This document shows positions 12,031-23,978 of a stretch of DNA of 64,000 bases, piece after piece. Under the pieces are notes generated by a model. It was not told the origin of the DNA. It was given only the letters and a program-made list of their open reading frames with translations, and did no database searches. Numbering within the stretch: position 1 is the first letter of the stretch; each line of letters begins with the position of its first letter. The position numbers and the translations under genes are program-made. This DNA comes from Papaver somniferum (taxonomy: Eukaryota; Streptophyta; Magnoliopsida; Ranunculales; Papaveraceae). The stretch is taken from NCBI RefSeq assembly GCF_003573695.1, contig NW_020650637.1, forward strand, positions 377,944 through 441,943, given 5' to 3'.

Positions 12031-13629
12031 CATCATCAGTATTATGACCATAGTGAGAATAGTAGTTGGGAATGCCAACCTTTTCAAGGTTATGGATCAT
12101 ACCATGGTGAGCCCAATTACTATCCGCACACGCATCAGTCATACGAGAAAGAAGATTATAATACTAGTTCTTCGTCTTTAGAGGATACAATCAAACTTTT
12201 GAAAAGTAGTCCTTTTTATGATCCTTCAGTTCCTATTCCTCCTCTAGAAGAGTCTCTCAGGAAATTAGAAGAGTCGACACGCAAGTTAGCTGAGATGAAT
12301 AACTTAGTATATGATGAAAGAATACTTTCTCTAGAGGAGTCCTTCAATCTGATAGCTGAGACGAACGAAAGAATTGCTCAAAATAATCTGAATAGTGTTT
12401 CCAATTCTACCCTTGATATCAATAGTGAATATTTGCTTAATTTAGAGGACGAGGTTAGAATAAAAGACACTACTTATTTAGATAAGGTTCAATCATCTTC
12501 GTACTATTATGATGATGAGGATAGTAGTAATGAAGAATCTGAAATATGTAGACATAGTGATCAGGAATCTAGTAATCCAATTGAGATTTATAGTGATTAT
12601 ATTATCTCTAGTTCAAATCCGAATAATTTTTATTATTATTCACCTATTCAAAAGGATGGGGATTTGATTAGGGATACCACCGTTTTAGACGATGTAGTTT
12701 TTCCTTTTGATTACGAAGCCGATAGCGGTTTAGAGGAACGAGTTTATTCCGAAAATATTGTTCTAGAGTATAGCGACTTAGAAATAATCGTCTTATATGA
12801 AGAATATAGACCCGTAAAGATGAGTAAAGATGCACTACCTGATAATAACTTAGAAGAATCTCTTGAATATTTTAAGGACTCTGAAGATACGGAAATTCAA
12901 GAAATAATTAGAGGTCTATCTAGAGCCACTGAAAACTCTAAGTTTGGGGGTGATTATCACTCCCCTAGTGCCTTACCTTTAACTCTCAGAAAGTCCCCTC
13001 ATATAGGACTTGATATTCATGCCTCAACCATATTACAAGATTATCTTCATACTAGGTTTCCCGAACCTAATGATGTCCATGAAGAAGTTCAGTCGTTAGA
13101 AACCCATCCTCTGGTTGATGTGGTTTTCCCAGGCTATGATACCAAGATTGATTTTTTTTTCCCACCAAATATTTTTCTTCCAAATGTGGGAACATATAGA
13201 TTTGAAATGTGTCGAATATTAAGTTGTGAGACTAAACCTAAATTCCTTAGGAAATTAGAATTGACATATTTGCCTAAGAATGACCACTACTCTCAATGTG
13301 GTCAACTATGTAAGTCATATCTGATTGACTTAGAGGATCCGAAATTATTTAGGTTATTACTTTGTGATTCCAAGTTCTTATTTGAGTTTTTCCAGACTCT
13401 AGGACCTAATAATTTGGATCCAACCTATGAGGAAATGCATCCGAGGAAAATATTTTATTTAGACCCTTTCATAGAACCTGAACCACAGTTAGCGATAGTT
13501 ATCAGGAAACTAGGTAAGGGCACGCTAGTCTTGTTCATTTTCTTGGTTTACTGCAATTTCCTTTGGTCAGCTCTATTTGGTTTTGAAGACCCACAGTTAT
13601 TCCGGCTACTGTTGTACGGTTCGAGTTGA
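12031..13629 (+). pseudogene. Element A ORF: acidic protein with C-terminal hydrophobic segment, start lost
   Basis: The frame is open from 12031 to the TGA at 13627-13629 (532 codons), with 476 codons from 12199 on. An upstream in-frame ATG at 11971 is separated by two stops, so the original N-terminus seems broken. The N-terminal part is rich in Y, H, Q and S. Next come E/L-rich repeats resembling Gag tails (LEESLRKLEESTRKLAE) and a long acidic middle. Near the end, about 20 hydrophobic residues (from GTLVLFIFLVYC) form a likely membrane segment, followed by a short LFRLLLYGSS tail. No zinc knuckle, protease or polymerase motif is present. The role is unknown; a gag-related or env-like protein are both possible. 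Codon content is AT-rich like the surroundings. Confidence 0.6.
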
Positions 13630-14799
13630 CTGATCCTTTCCTAAGTCTGGCTGAAGACTATAAACTTAGAACTTCTTGGGAGGTAACCCGTTCCCGCGCA
13701 ACACGGTAATATCCTTCCTTAACTCTTTTTGCTTCAAATGGTAACAGTTTCTCATTGTTCGTGCTTTTAATTTCATCTTTAGAATATTGAGGACAATGTT
13801 AGATTTAAGTTTGGGGGTATGAAAGAAACTTTTTAGCTGCAATTATTAAACTCCAGAGCCTAGAAATTTATGCCTATTAAGGTTTGCACTAACCAATCTA
13901 AGTTGATGGGAACATATTGGTTATAGGAGTTGAGGAACCAATCTGATTAGATGGAAACATCTATAAGAGTCTATTCATACAAGCACATAGCTCAAGTGTT
14001 AGAAATAACATGATAGTTTCGCCATATCTCGTTGAGTCCTTTTCATTTATTTTTTAATTTTATTTTCTTTTTAAAATATGTTTCTCTAAGTGATTAGGTG
14101 GGACTCACGATTCAAGTTGTTACCACTGCTAGGGTGAAGTAGATTGATTGAGAATAAAAAAAAATGTATATATTGAAAAAAAAAGGAAGGAAAGTTATGA
14201 AAAGGAAAAACTGAGACCAGACCATTAGACCAAAAGGAATAAAAATTAATAAAGTCGACCACTGGTACCCTTGTATATGCCAGCTGTGTTGACCTAGAGT
14301 TAGGATTATCGACCACTGGTTCCCTTGTATATGCTAGTGAGTTGGTATTAGTCAGACTAGTATCTCAGTCATTTAGGATAGGTTCATCTTGGAAGAGGCC
14401 TTCAGACAGATATGAGAAACATTGTTCACTTAGTCAACATCAAAACCATCTATGTTTTTCTATATCCATCTATTAATCTTTTCATGTGATTAGTTTGACT
14501 CCGAATATGATGTCCATAGTGAAACTATCTTAGTAGAGCTCTGTCACTTATATGAATTTTAGTATACTTGAGTGCAAACTCGTGTACAACAATTGGAATT
14601 TCGCATCAGGGTTCTTCCTCTTATAGTCAATGATTGTATGCCAACCAAGGAGGTTCTTTAGGGCCTTCCAAGGTTCTGTGTAGATAACTAGGGTCTGGAG
14701 TATTGGTTTTGTGGGTACACCTCTGGTAAACCCTCCCGAGTTTATAACTCGTTTTTTTTTATTTTCTAGAATAAATTTGCTCGAGGACTAGCAAATAAT
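13630..14799 (+). other. 3' non-coding region of element A
   Basis: Near 13,676-13,695 there is a TTGGGAGGTAACCC block, whose GGG...CCC can pair as a small hairpin. The purine motif AAGTTTGGGGGTAT occurs at 13807-13820 and again as the real PPT at 14800. A direct repeat (TCGACCACTGGT(A/T)CCCTTG) begins at 14255 and 14309 (step 54). There is no supported ORF. Confidence 0.6.
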
Positions 14800-14814
14800 A
14801 AGTTTGGGGGTATT
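14800..14814 (+). promoter_or_regulatory. Polypurine tract of element A
   Basis: AAGTTTGGGGGTATT is immediately followed by the TGATAG start of the 3' LTR. This is the expected position and composition for a plus-strand primer. An identical core at 13807-13820 lies 1 kb upstream. Confidence 0.8.
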
Positions 14815-16343
14815 TGATAGATGCATTTATGTGTCTATTTTGTTCTCAATTCTCTGTGTTGTTAGACTCGATTAAGTATTTATTGTGTTGTTTTGTGTTC
14901 TTGTAGGAAATTTTAGAGAAATAAGCCCTTGCGCGAAATGGGCTCAAAAAGCAGTGTTTTACACCCCGAAGAAAACTACTAAAGATACCACAGAAATGCA
15001 CCGGAAACACCCCAGAAATGTACCAGAGAAACCCAGAAAAATTACCATTTCCACCCCAAAATTACTATTTCCATCCAAATTGATATTCGCACCCCAACAC
15101 TTTGGATAAGGGGCGACCACTGGATAAGGGGTGACCTTCTTCCAAAATTCAAAATTTGTTTTCCAATCAACATTTGGACGTGATTTTGTGCGATTCAATC
15201 GCTGAAATTTGGTGGAAAGTTGTGAAATGACATAATTAAGCTATTGTGGGTGTCCGTTTAGCCCAGAATTGGATAGAATTGGCTAGTTAACTCACGAATT
15301 GAAAATAGGGAAAATATATTTCTCACGGACTGGAGGAATTTATTCACGGGATTGGAGACGTTGTGAACATGTCTGAGGGCTCTAGCAACTCTGTGGAACG
15401 TGTTTACAGTATCCAAGAAGGAAATATACGCGTGAAGAGCGAAATTAGGAAGAAATATATCCGAGAACATTTTCTTCATCAATGCCGAATAATGGAGGAT
15501 TATATGAATTTATGGCGAGATATTTTGGTGATGTTAAGGTATAAATAGATGCTGAGACATCCTAGAGAGGGGGTCGAGAGTTTGGTGGCTTGAGGAGAGC
15601 GCAGGAAGCAGAAATCATGAGTTGAGTTTCTGCTGCTGCTGCCATTGATGAAGGTGAAGAACACGAAGAACACACTGCCGAAGACAGTCGTTTATCAACA
15701 GTGATAGTGGCAGTCGTAGTGTGGGTCTTAAACGCGACAACGACATCTTATCATTTTATCGTTCCTTTTGTAACGGTGAACAACACCTTTGCAATAGTTA
15801 TTTCTGTTGCAATTTTTCTGTTCATCTGTTTTACTTCCCTTTAATCAACTTTTGAGCTTTATACATGTATTCTGAAATTATGATTAATATGAGGAGCTAA
15901 ACCCCAACACTGGGGTGATGGAGGAAGCCTTATTTCACACTTGGGTAATTATATTTAATTCTTCTCATGACTTTCGCACTAATTTTAATTGAAATTATGA
16001 TTTAAAAAAATTAGTTGTCATTTGATTTGATGCGGCATGCTTAGCTTAGATGATTTGATGTCTCATGCATAACATTTACATCTAATATTTGGAGAATTTA
16101 TCTTGGAAAAAATAAGAGCCAATATATTTATATATTTATTGAGCTATAATTGTTAAAAGAATCATTATTTGAACCTTAAGAAATGAATTCGGTGGAATCC
16201 TAAACCCATGTACCTCTTGCACCATTGTTAATATTTTTGTGTATATTATTTAATTATATCTAAAAATCTTTTACCTTCACAAGTCTTAGAGTTCGAACCA
16301 TCCTTAGCACTCATTACTACAAACCACAGAAAATCATTAATCA
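14815..16343 (+). mobile_element. 3' LTR of element A (1529 bp)
   Basis: Starts TGATAGATGCATTTATG and ends ATTAATCA. It matches the 5' LTR along its full length apart from scattered substitutions and the indels noted there. It carries the same TATA box near 15,540. Confidence 0.9.
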
Positions 16344-17412
16344 TTTGTGCATTCCGATTATATTATTTATGGGTTCTCTTGTCATTAATCTAATTGAGGA
16401 TTTATTAGTCTCCATAAGTTTACTTATGTTGAGCATTTTCGATTAAGTTAATCATTGGGTTCCTAGTGGTTCATTTAATTGAGTTTCATTGTTTTGATTC
16501 AAATTCATACTTGTATGTGATTTGTTATGTCCAAAGAAATCTTTTTTTTTTTTTTTTNNNNNNNNNNNNNNNNNNNNNNNNNNNNNNNNNNNNNNNNNNN
16601 NNNNNNNNNNNNNNNNNNNNNNNNNNNNNNNNNNNNNNNNNNNNNNNNNNNNNNNNNNNNNNNNNNNNNNNNNNNNNNNNNNNNNNNNNNNNNNNNNNNN
16701 NNNNNNNNNNNNNNNNNTTTTGAAATGGAGGTTGCTCTTGTTTTTCTTTCGGGAATGACATATTCTTAATTGAACTTGTGCTTAATTGCCAAATATTTGT
16801 GGGGAGTGCGGATGTGGAATATTTTAGGAGTTATCTTGTATCTTTATAGATTCCTTGATGAATGCATTTAGCTTCGGATATTTGAATGCATCTAAATAAG
16901 ATGATATATGCTTTCTTTTAGTCATGAAATGTCTCTTTTGGAAATTTCATTAGGATCCCGTTTTCGCACCTTTGCCAATTTTATTGACAAAAAGGGGGAG
17001 AATTAATATGTAGTTCATACTACAAATACATATGGTTTTCGGATCATTATATAAGGGGGAGTGATTTCCATGTGAGATGGAGTATTGACTAAGGGGGAGT
17101 GATATATATCACCATAGTATTGTTGTCGAAGTTGTGATAAGATTGAACTTTGATACTATATAATGATATTATAACACTGTATAACAATGATTGAGAACTC
17201 TTGTTTTCTCGTTGCTATAGCTACGGATTGTCAACAATGATGATGCTGAAATTAGAACCTTTGGGATCATTGGAGTACTTGGAACTGACGAAGATTTCGA
17301 GTAATGTTGAAGATTAGGCTTGTTTAATAGGATCTATAAAAGTTAATTCATTCATTTTTTGTATTCCATATGTATTGATAGTTTTGTCAGTAAAATTGAC
17401 AAAGGGGAAGAT
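16344..17412 (+). other. Element E 3' region resumes, with repeated AAGGGGGAG motifs, a gap and the PPT
   Basis: Continues E after the A insertion. Besides the sequence gap (16558-16717), it has three purine motifs of PPT type before the true one: about 16989-17000, 17053-17061 and 17091-17099 (all A(A)GGGGGAG). The functional PPT is AAAGGGGAAGAT at 17401-17412, just before the LTR. Element G has the same set in reverse at about 21,975, 22,012, 22,069 and 21,668. No ORF. Confidence 0.65.
16558..16717. other. Assembly gap (160 N)
   Basis: A run of 160 N directly follows a T homopolymer of about 17 bases. ORFs spanning it are artefacts. Confidence 0.98.
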
Positions 17413-18559
17413 TTTTAGAGCATTTCTCGGTAAAACTCGCATGTGTTGCTATCTCAAGCATGTTTTTCGATGTTAGTGATCAAAACTATAAGTCTTGATT
17501 TCTAGTCTAATATAGCTAATTCTTGGACTAGGATAAAAAGTGTAGTTGATCTCAAGAACTCCATGGCAATCATCATACAAGACGAAGGACTACTCAAGGA
17601 ACTGGTGGATCTTCGTCGACTAAAAAGTATGTGGAGACTTTAACTTATCTATCACTCAAAAGTCTATCTACTCTATCTCCGATCTTGAGACAAAAGTCGT
17701 TTTGCTATATAGACTTTGATTATACACATTTGCCATTTCGAGTGTTGTTAAGCTTTTGCTTTGGCCAAGTTCATCTTTACCTAGTGACGAAAGTCATGAT
17801 ACGTTTAAATCACTTTGAAAATTGCTTTGACGAAAAATAGTTTGTAAATAACAACTGTATAATAACGTCCTCTAAGAATATTTCAAGATTGAAATGAGAG
17901 TTTACATTATATAACAATGGTGGATATAAAGCATTGTGTGGAAACACATATATGTATAATTATTATTTCCTTGAACCGAAGTTTGCAAACTTGGTTGATC
18001 AAGTGAACCGGAATAAAGTGGTGTGATCTAAGTCCGTGAATAGGAGGAAGTTCTCGACCCAAGAAATTCTGCTAGAGTTTGTGAAATCCTTATACTCAAG
18101 TCCGCGAACTAAGTCTGTGAACTTGAGTGGTTATATCTAAAAATGATTGTTTGTGAACTTATTTATACTAACTAAGGAATGCTAATTGTAAACCGTGGAT
18201 ATATAGTTCATGAACCGATTCGAGTGAAACAAATCGTTTTTGCTTCAATTGTGTCTTGTGTAGTACATAAGAATTCCTTGCAATTGAACTACTCTCTAAC
18301 TAGTTCATTTGAGTCAGTTGAACTAGTTATAGTGAAGAAGAACATGGTTGATATGAAAGTGCTCATATGGCTAACCATTAGGTTAACTATTGTTGAACCA
18401 ACAAATGTTCATGTTTGGGTACGGTTACATAAACCCAAAATAGTACATTTCATTTGTGTGTAACAAGCTAAGATTTTGTTCCAGCAGTTGAAAGATATTG
18501 GCTTTAATCTAATCAGGTTTTCATCTGACGGTGAATATTGAATGCTTTGTTACTAAGCT
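17413..18559 (+). mobile_element. 3' LTR of element E, truncated after 1147 bp
   Basis: Corresponds to about 4188-5312 of the 5' LTR. The first bases are TTTTAGAG instead of TGTTAGAG, so the terminal TG is mutated. It stops in ACTAAGCT, exactly where a new LTR start (TGTTAGATAATTCC) begins at 18560. In the 5' LTR the same place (near 5312) continues AACAATGATT, so F appears to have inserted here. Confidence 0.8.
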
Positions 18560-19118
18560 TGTTAGATAATTCCTCGGTTGAACCCATCGAGCTTTGGTAT
18601 GTCAAGTTTGGTTGTCATATTTTAGTGAATCAAAACTCATGTTATGAGTTGCTTGATTATGTACTAGAGTCAACTTCGTATAGGTTAGCTTGAAAGTATT
18701 AGGATATGAGACATTACAAGTATTGCAAAGTCTTGAATATGTGAAGAAGGAAGGAGGTACAACGACAACAATCATCCTTCCACTTGATGTTAGATATATT
18801 TTACTTGAACGGTTTCATTCCCCAACTTATCTTTCAAGTTGAACATATTGAAAACATAAATGCGAATCATATTTGAACTCTAGATAGATATAGTATTAAG
18901 GAATACAATACGAGGTTTATTTCTTAACCAATAAACTTTGTAGATAAGACATCGTCATAATCATTTGAATGCTATTGTGATTATGTATGGGTATGAGGTG
19001 AGGATTTCATCATAGGGAACAATGTTTACATGTGTTCTAAGGAAGTAAGTTCATAAACTTGTTTGTGGACCGAAAAGGAAATTGCGAGGTGTTATTGGTT
19101 TTTTTATTCATTGCATAT
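18560..19118 (+). mobile_element. LTR of element F, first part
   Basis: Starts TGTTAGATAATTCC and continues with about 560 bases unlike the E/G LTRs. It ends near 19118, where sequence homologous to the gag start of element G (minus strand) begins. I infer that it continues at 27862 after the G/H insertion: the combined length (about 2.1 kb plus the lost 3' end) suits an LTR related to D. The join is not proven. Confidence 0.55.
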
Positions 19119-19369
19119 CTTATTCAACAATAGGTTTGGGAAAGTTTACATCTCCAACTGCCACAACAAGAGCATCATAGCTATTAACAACATATACCCA
19201 TGATTGAAAATCACGTGTTTTAAAAAAAGCTCGCATAACAATTTTCCACCATAAGTAATTGAAGCCATTTGTGGTACGTTAATAGAGATAGCACCTATGT
19301 TCATAGAGTCAGATCGCTACAAACACAGACTTGTAAGGTCTTGACGTGTTTGCCTTCTCTGATACCAAT
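19119..19369 (-). mobile_element. Element H: gag-start fragment attached to a shared LTR
   Basis: On the minus strand a PBS (19369-19355, ATTGGTATCAGAGAA) follows the LTR, then the start of a gag-like frame (ATG at 19304). It is homologous to 25,290-25,533 of element G and breaks off near 19119. The LTR at 19370-21665 therefore serves as 3' LTR for G and 5' LTR for H. Confidence 0.7.
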
Positions 19370-21665
19370 TGAAAAAGCGGGGGGTCTAACAACACCACCC
19401 AATATTTCGCTTAGCAATCTGTATGGACAAACTACGAAACACTTTTTAGAGAATCAACTAGACAGTCAGACTCAATCTAGGTAAAAGTATCTCAAGGAGT
19501 TAATATCTCAATCTCTCGATTTGATCTTTACTCAAGAAAATAGAAATCTGCGAGTATTTATCAAAGAGAGATAAACTTGGACGGTACCAAAGACCAATGT
19601 CCAAGGATCAATCAATATCAACCAACAACCGTTAGGTCAGACTATCCAATTGATTGATCTAACGCACAACCTATTTTATTTCTATTATATAAAAAAATAT
19701 AATACGGAAAATAAATAACACAGATAAAAGTTTTCTTAACGAGGAAACCGCAAATGCAGAAAACACCGGGACCTAGTACAGATTGAATACACACTGTATT
19801 AATCCGCATCAGATACTAGCCTACTCCAAGATAACTTCGGACTGGACTGTAGTTGAACCCCAATCAGTCTCCTACTGATCCAAGGTACAGTTGCACCCAT
19901 ACGCCTCTGATCCCAGCAGGATACTACGTACTTGATTCCCTTAGCTGATCTCACTCACAATTAAGAGTTGCTACGACCCAAATCACAGGCTTTAATAATA
20001 AAGAAATCTGTATCACACAGACAAGTCTATCAAAGGATAAATCTGTCTCCCACAGAAAAACCCTAAAGTTTTTGTTTCGTCTTTTGGTATATAATCAAGG
20101 TGAACAGAAACCAATTGATAATCCAATCTGAACAATGACACGAAGATGTTTGTGATACTTTTATATCTTTCCTATCGTAGAACTCTCACGATCTCAAGCC
20201 AATCAATATGATTGTACTCGTACGATAAAATATGCAAGATCAGATCACACAACTACGATGAAAGTAGTATCGGTCTGGCTTCACAATCCCAATGAAGTCT
20301 TTTTCTCGTTAACCCGGTTTAGAAGAAGAAAACCAAAGGTTAAAGGAGAATCGACTCTATCTTACAAACTAGTATCACACGGACGTGTGGGGATTAGTTT
20401 GTATATTTTCTAGATGTCCCCTTATATAGTCTTTCAAATCAGGGTTTTGCCTTGCTTACATAGAAAACACTATCCACCGTTAGACGAAAACCTGATTTAG
20501 ATTCAATCTAATATATCTCAAACGTTAGATCGAAATATTAGCTTGTCATACACAAATGAACTGCGCGCTTCTAGGTTTGTTAACCGTACCCAAACGTGTG
20601 CGTTGTTGGTTCAACAATAGTCAACCAAAAGGTTATACATTTGAGCATTTTATACCAACCATTTTCTTATTCACCATAACTAGTTTAATTGACTCAATAT
20701 GAACTAGTTACAGATTTTTTCAATTGCAAGGAAATCTCATGTATTACACAAGACACAATTGAAGCAAAGATGATTATATTCAAAGAATCGGTTCATGAAC
20801 TTTTATAGACACGGTTTGCAATTTCAATCCTTAGTCTTTATGAGTTAAGTTCAGAAATCATCTTTAGATATATAACCTATACAAGTTCGCAGACTAGGTT
20901 CGCAGACTTAAAGTACTGGAAAGAGTTTTCAAACTCCAGCATAAATTCTCGGGTTCGAGAGCTTCGCTGGTTCGCGGACTTGGCTCATGCAACATAGTTT
21001 GAAACTCAGCAGAAATTCTCGGGTTTGAGAACTTTGGCAGTTCGCAGACTGAGTTCGCGGACTTGGCTACTAGCTGATTTCCATCATGGGACTTATGCAC
21101 ATATGTGTTTCCATAACATACTTATGTCCACTATGGTTATGTAATCTTATCTCTCATTCCAATCATTGAAACATTCTTAGAGGACGTTATATAGTTGTTA
21201 CACCATTTCTCTTCAAAGCAATTTTCAAGATGATCGAAACATACATGACTTGCGTCACTACTAAAGAAAAACATGGTTGAAACGAAACGCTTACCAACAC
21301 ATATTTCGAGATATAGATATGAGAGGTATATTTGGCTCGAAATACCAAATGTGTATAATATAAGTCTATATATATAGTATACGACTTTTGTCTCAAGAAG
21401 TAGGAGATAGAATAGATAGACTTTTGAGTGACAGATAAGTTCAAGTCTTCATATACCTTTTTATCGAGAAGTTCCACCGGTTCCTTGAGTAGTTCTTCCA
21501 CTTGTATGATGAATCGCCATGAATTCCTTGAGCTCAACTATACTTACTATCCTAATCCGAGACTATCTATAATAGACTGGAAATCAATACTTATAGTTTT
21601 GATAACATTGATAAACATGCTTGATATAGAAACGCATGAGAGTTTGACCGAGTAGTGCTCTAACA
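19370..21665 (-). mobile_element. LTR shared by elements G (3') and H (5'), 2296 bp
   Basis: The reverse complement starts TGTTAGAGCACTACTC and ends CCGCTTTTTCA. It matches 25534-27861 throughout and is the same family as the E LTRs. On its upper side is a PPT (21666-21681, feeding G); on its lower side is a PBS (feeding H). A TATATAAGG-type box lies near 20,424 on the minus strand. ORFs such as 20894-21100 and 21187-21537 are incidental. Confidence 0.85.
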
Positions 21666-21681
21666 ATCTCCCCCTTTGTCA
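21666..21681 (-). promoter_or_regulatory. Polypurine tract of element G
   Basis: The minus strand reads TTGACAAAGGGGGAGA followed by T and the LTR start TGTTAGAG. The purine core lies directly before the LTR, as required for plus-strand priming. Confidence 0.8.
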
Positions 21682-23346
21682 ATTTTAGTGACAAAACTAT
21701 CAATATATATGGAATACAAAAAGATAATGAAACTTTAATAGTCATGTTCCATAAGTATAATCTTCAATATTCCTTGAAATCTTCGTTCTTCCAAGTACTC
21801 CAATGATCCCAAAGGTTGTAAGTTTAACATCACCGTTGTTGAATATCCAAAGCTATAACAATGAGAAAGCATATGTATCAATCATTGTTATACAATGTCA
21901 TAGTTTTATTACACAGTGTCAAAGTCCAATTGTATCACAACTTCAACTATAATACTATGGTGATATGTATCACTCCCCCTTAGTCAATACTTCATCTCGG
22001 TCATGAAAACCACTCCCCCTTATGATCCGAAAACCATATGTATATGTAGTGTGAACTATATTAATTCTCCCCCTTTTTATCAATAAAATTGGCAAAGGTA
22101 TAAGAACGGGATCATAATGAAATTTCCACAAGAGACATTTCATGACTAAAAGAAAAACACGCATCATATTAATTTAGATGCAAAATATAGCCGAAGCTAA
22201 TAGCATTCATCAAGAAGTTTAAAGATACAAGATAACCCCTCTAAAATTCCATAGCCGCACACCCATCAAGATATGACCATTAAGCACAAGTTCAAAAGAA
22301 CTCTACCCCATTATGTGTCATTCCCAAGGGAACAACAAGAGCGACCTTAATTTCGAGAGAAAAAAAAGGATTTTAATGGACACCAACAACCATGATAAAT
22401 GATTATATATATCCAAAAAACTCAATCACATTAATCACAAGTAAAACCATGATTAATTTAATCGAAATACACAATCAAATTAAACAAGAAAAGTGCTCAA
22501 CTTAATTGATTATGCTCAACATAAGTAAACTTACAAAACATATGACTATCAAAACCATTAGAAAATGATTAGGATAGCCGTTCATATACTCAATACAAGA
22601 AAAATATTATGGAATATATAAATATTCAACTAGACTAATTACAAGAGAACCCATAATTAATCTAATTGGAATACAAACAACCAAATTAATCACGAAAGTA
22701 ATCAATTTTAATTGTCATTTATTTTGCTCGACATAAGAGAACTTACGGAGAAAATAACTAAATAACCAAACGAGAAGATTAATTTAGTTCACAAATGCTC
22801 AACATAACATACCTTACAGAACAACCAACCAAGTTAATAATAATAAACTTAGTCGTATCGTGCTCAACATAAGACATATTACAGAGCCTCACAGTATTTC
22901 ATAGGATATGAATTAATGAAGATCAATATTGTGGAAGACACAAGGATCTATTCTATTTTCAATCATTATTTGCATAATAATAATAGACTTTATCCTTGTT
23001 CACAAAAGATTTTAACCCATCTTCCATCAAAGAATTGACAATATAGGCTTAACTTTTGTATTTGTCAAAAGTCTATTCGTCCTTACACCAATACCTAAAT
23101 ACCGATCATGAACGACTTCACTTTTTGCAATATATGGGTCAACAATGTTCACGAACGTAAACACCAAAATCCCATAACACATTGCAATATAACAAACCAT
23201 AAAGATTAAATACTGCAAACCATCATCCTCCAAATAGTTTTAGAATTTGAAACCCAATAAACCTAAAAAATAATACAAGAAGATGAAAAATAATACCTAT
23301 GTGTAGTCACAATCATCGCTATTCAAAGCACTAGTTATTCTTCCAA
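21682..23346 (-). repeat. Element G 3' non-coding region with tandem short repeats
   Basis: PPT-like motifs (minus strand AAGGGGGAG) lie at about 21,975, 22,012 and 22,069. From about 22,490 to 22,880 a unit containing GCTCAACATAAG or GCTCGACATAAG followed by TTAC recurs at least four times with AT-rich spacers. Bases about 23,000-23,240 match element E at about 8750-9000. ORFs in this stretch (21970-22167, 23027-23233) overlap repeats and are not supported. Confidence 0.6.
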
Positions 23347-23797
23347 CTAAACCAAAAAGAAAACATCCCAGGCATCATAGATTTTCCTCAAAGCATCTAC
23401 AGAGAACTCCTTCTCATTATTGAAAAACCCATTGATTATGGGATCATTCAATTCCTCTAGATCTTCAGAAATATCAGTTAACTCACTAAGTTCTCTTTTT
23501 AGATCACGCATGGTATTCTTGGTTAGAGACAACCTTTGTTCATAGTAAGTTATTTCTTCCAAAGAGGAAATGATTTGAGTTTTTAAGTCATTTCGCTTGT
23601 TGATGAAAGCTTTCACCATGCCTCTAAGATGATTATTATGACATATAAAAAGAGATAGTTAGAGGAAGAACCTTCTCCAATGGTTGTTGACTTCTTCTTT
23701 TTCATTCGAGAGGAAGTGATTCCTTTTCACATATGAACATTGACAGCTTCTACAACATCTCTTTTGGACGTACCTTTAGTTACAAGAGCCATGAGAA
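23347..23797 (-). pseudogene. Element G ORF2: small coiled-coil protein with frameshifted N-terminus
   Basis: The intact part (23619 to 23347, 90 aa) is strongly coiled-coil-like, with a Glu/Leu/Lys-rich core, and ends in an aromatic DAWDVFFLV tail. Upstream, an ATG near 23,793 opens a second frame (MALVTKGTSKRDVVEAVNVH) that leads into it after frame changes, so the original protein was probably about 140 aa. It has the same place and pattern as E ORF2 (8429-8593) and D ORF2 (977-1411). I see no known domain or membrane segment. The function is unknown. Confidence 0.5.
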
Positions 23798-23978
23798 TTG
23801 TGAGAGAAGAAGAAAGAAGACAAGCAGTACCTGGAGATTTATAAATGATAAACCCTGAATAATCTTGACATTATTATCCAAACAGAAAGGACTACACAAA
23901 TGAAAAAAAATGAAAAATGACTTGAGCCACTTCTAGACGCTTCTCATCTTTCTCAAGTTAAGGATGAGAAGGTAAATA

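Larger units (their letters stand above)
9323..16343 (+). mobile_element. Element A: non-autonomous Ty3/gypsy-like LTR element, both LTRs present
   Basis: Complete outline: 5' LTR 9323-10871, PBS 10875, internal region with one long ORF, PPT 14800-14814, 3' LTR 14815-16343. The flanks are GTTGT on the left (9318-9322) and TTTGT on the right (16344-16348), an imperfect 5-bp target duplication (4 of 5). Both flanks continue the short-repeat 3' region of element E, so A inserted into E. The internal length is 3.94 kb with no pol motif, so A would need proteins from a partner element. Confidence 0.88.
4188..18559 (+). mobile_element. Element E: non-autonomous Ty1/copia-type retrotransposon, interrupted by A
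   Basis: 5' LTR 4188-6457, PBS 6458, gag-like frame 6524-7882, ORF2 8429-8593, a repetitive 3' region (8594-9322 and 16344-17400), a PPT at 17400-17412 and a 3' LTR start at 17413. Element A sits inside at 9323-16343, and F cuts the 3' LTR at 18560. Without A the internal part is about 3.9 kb, the same as element G (3.87 kb). No pol domain is visible anywhere in it. E and G share their LTR family and the 3' region around 8700-9000 (matching the complement of about 23,000-23,240). Confidence 0.8.

Noticed and set aside
16466..16769. ORFs of 78-85 codons across 16,466-16,769
   Set aside because: They consist mostly of the 160-N gap read as unknown residues.
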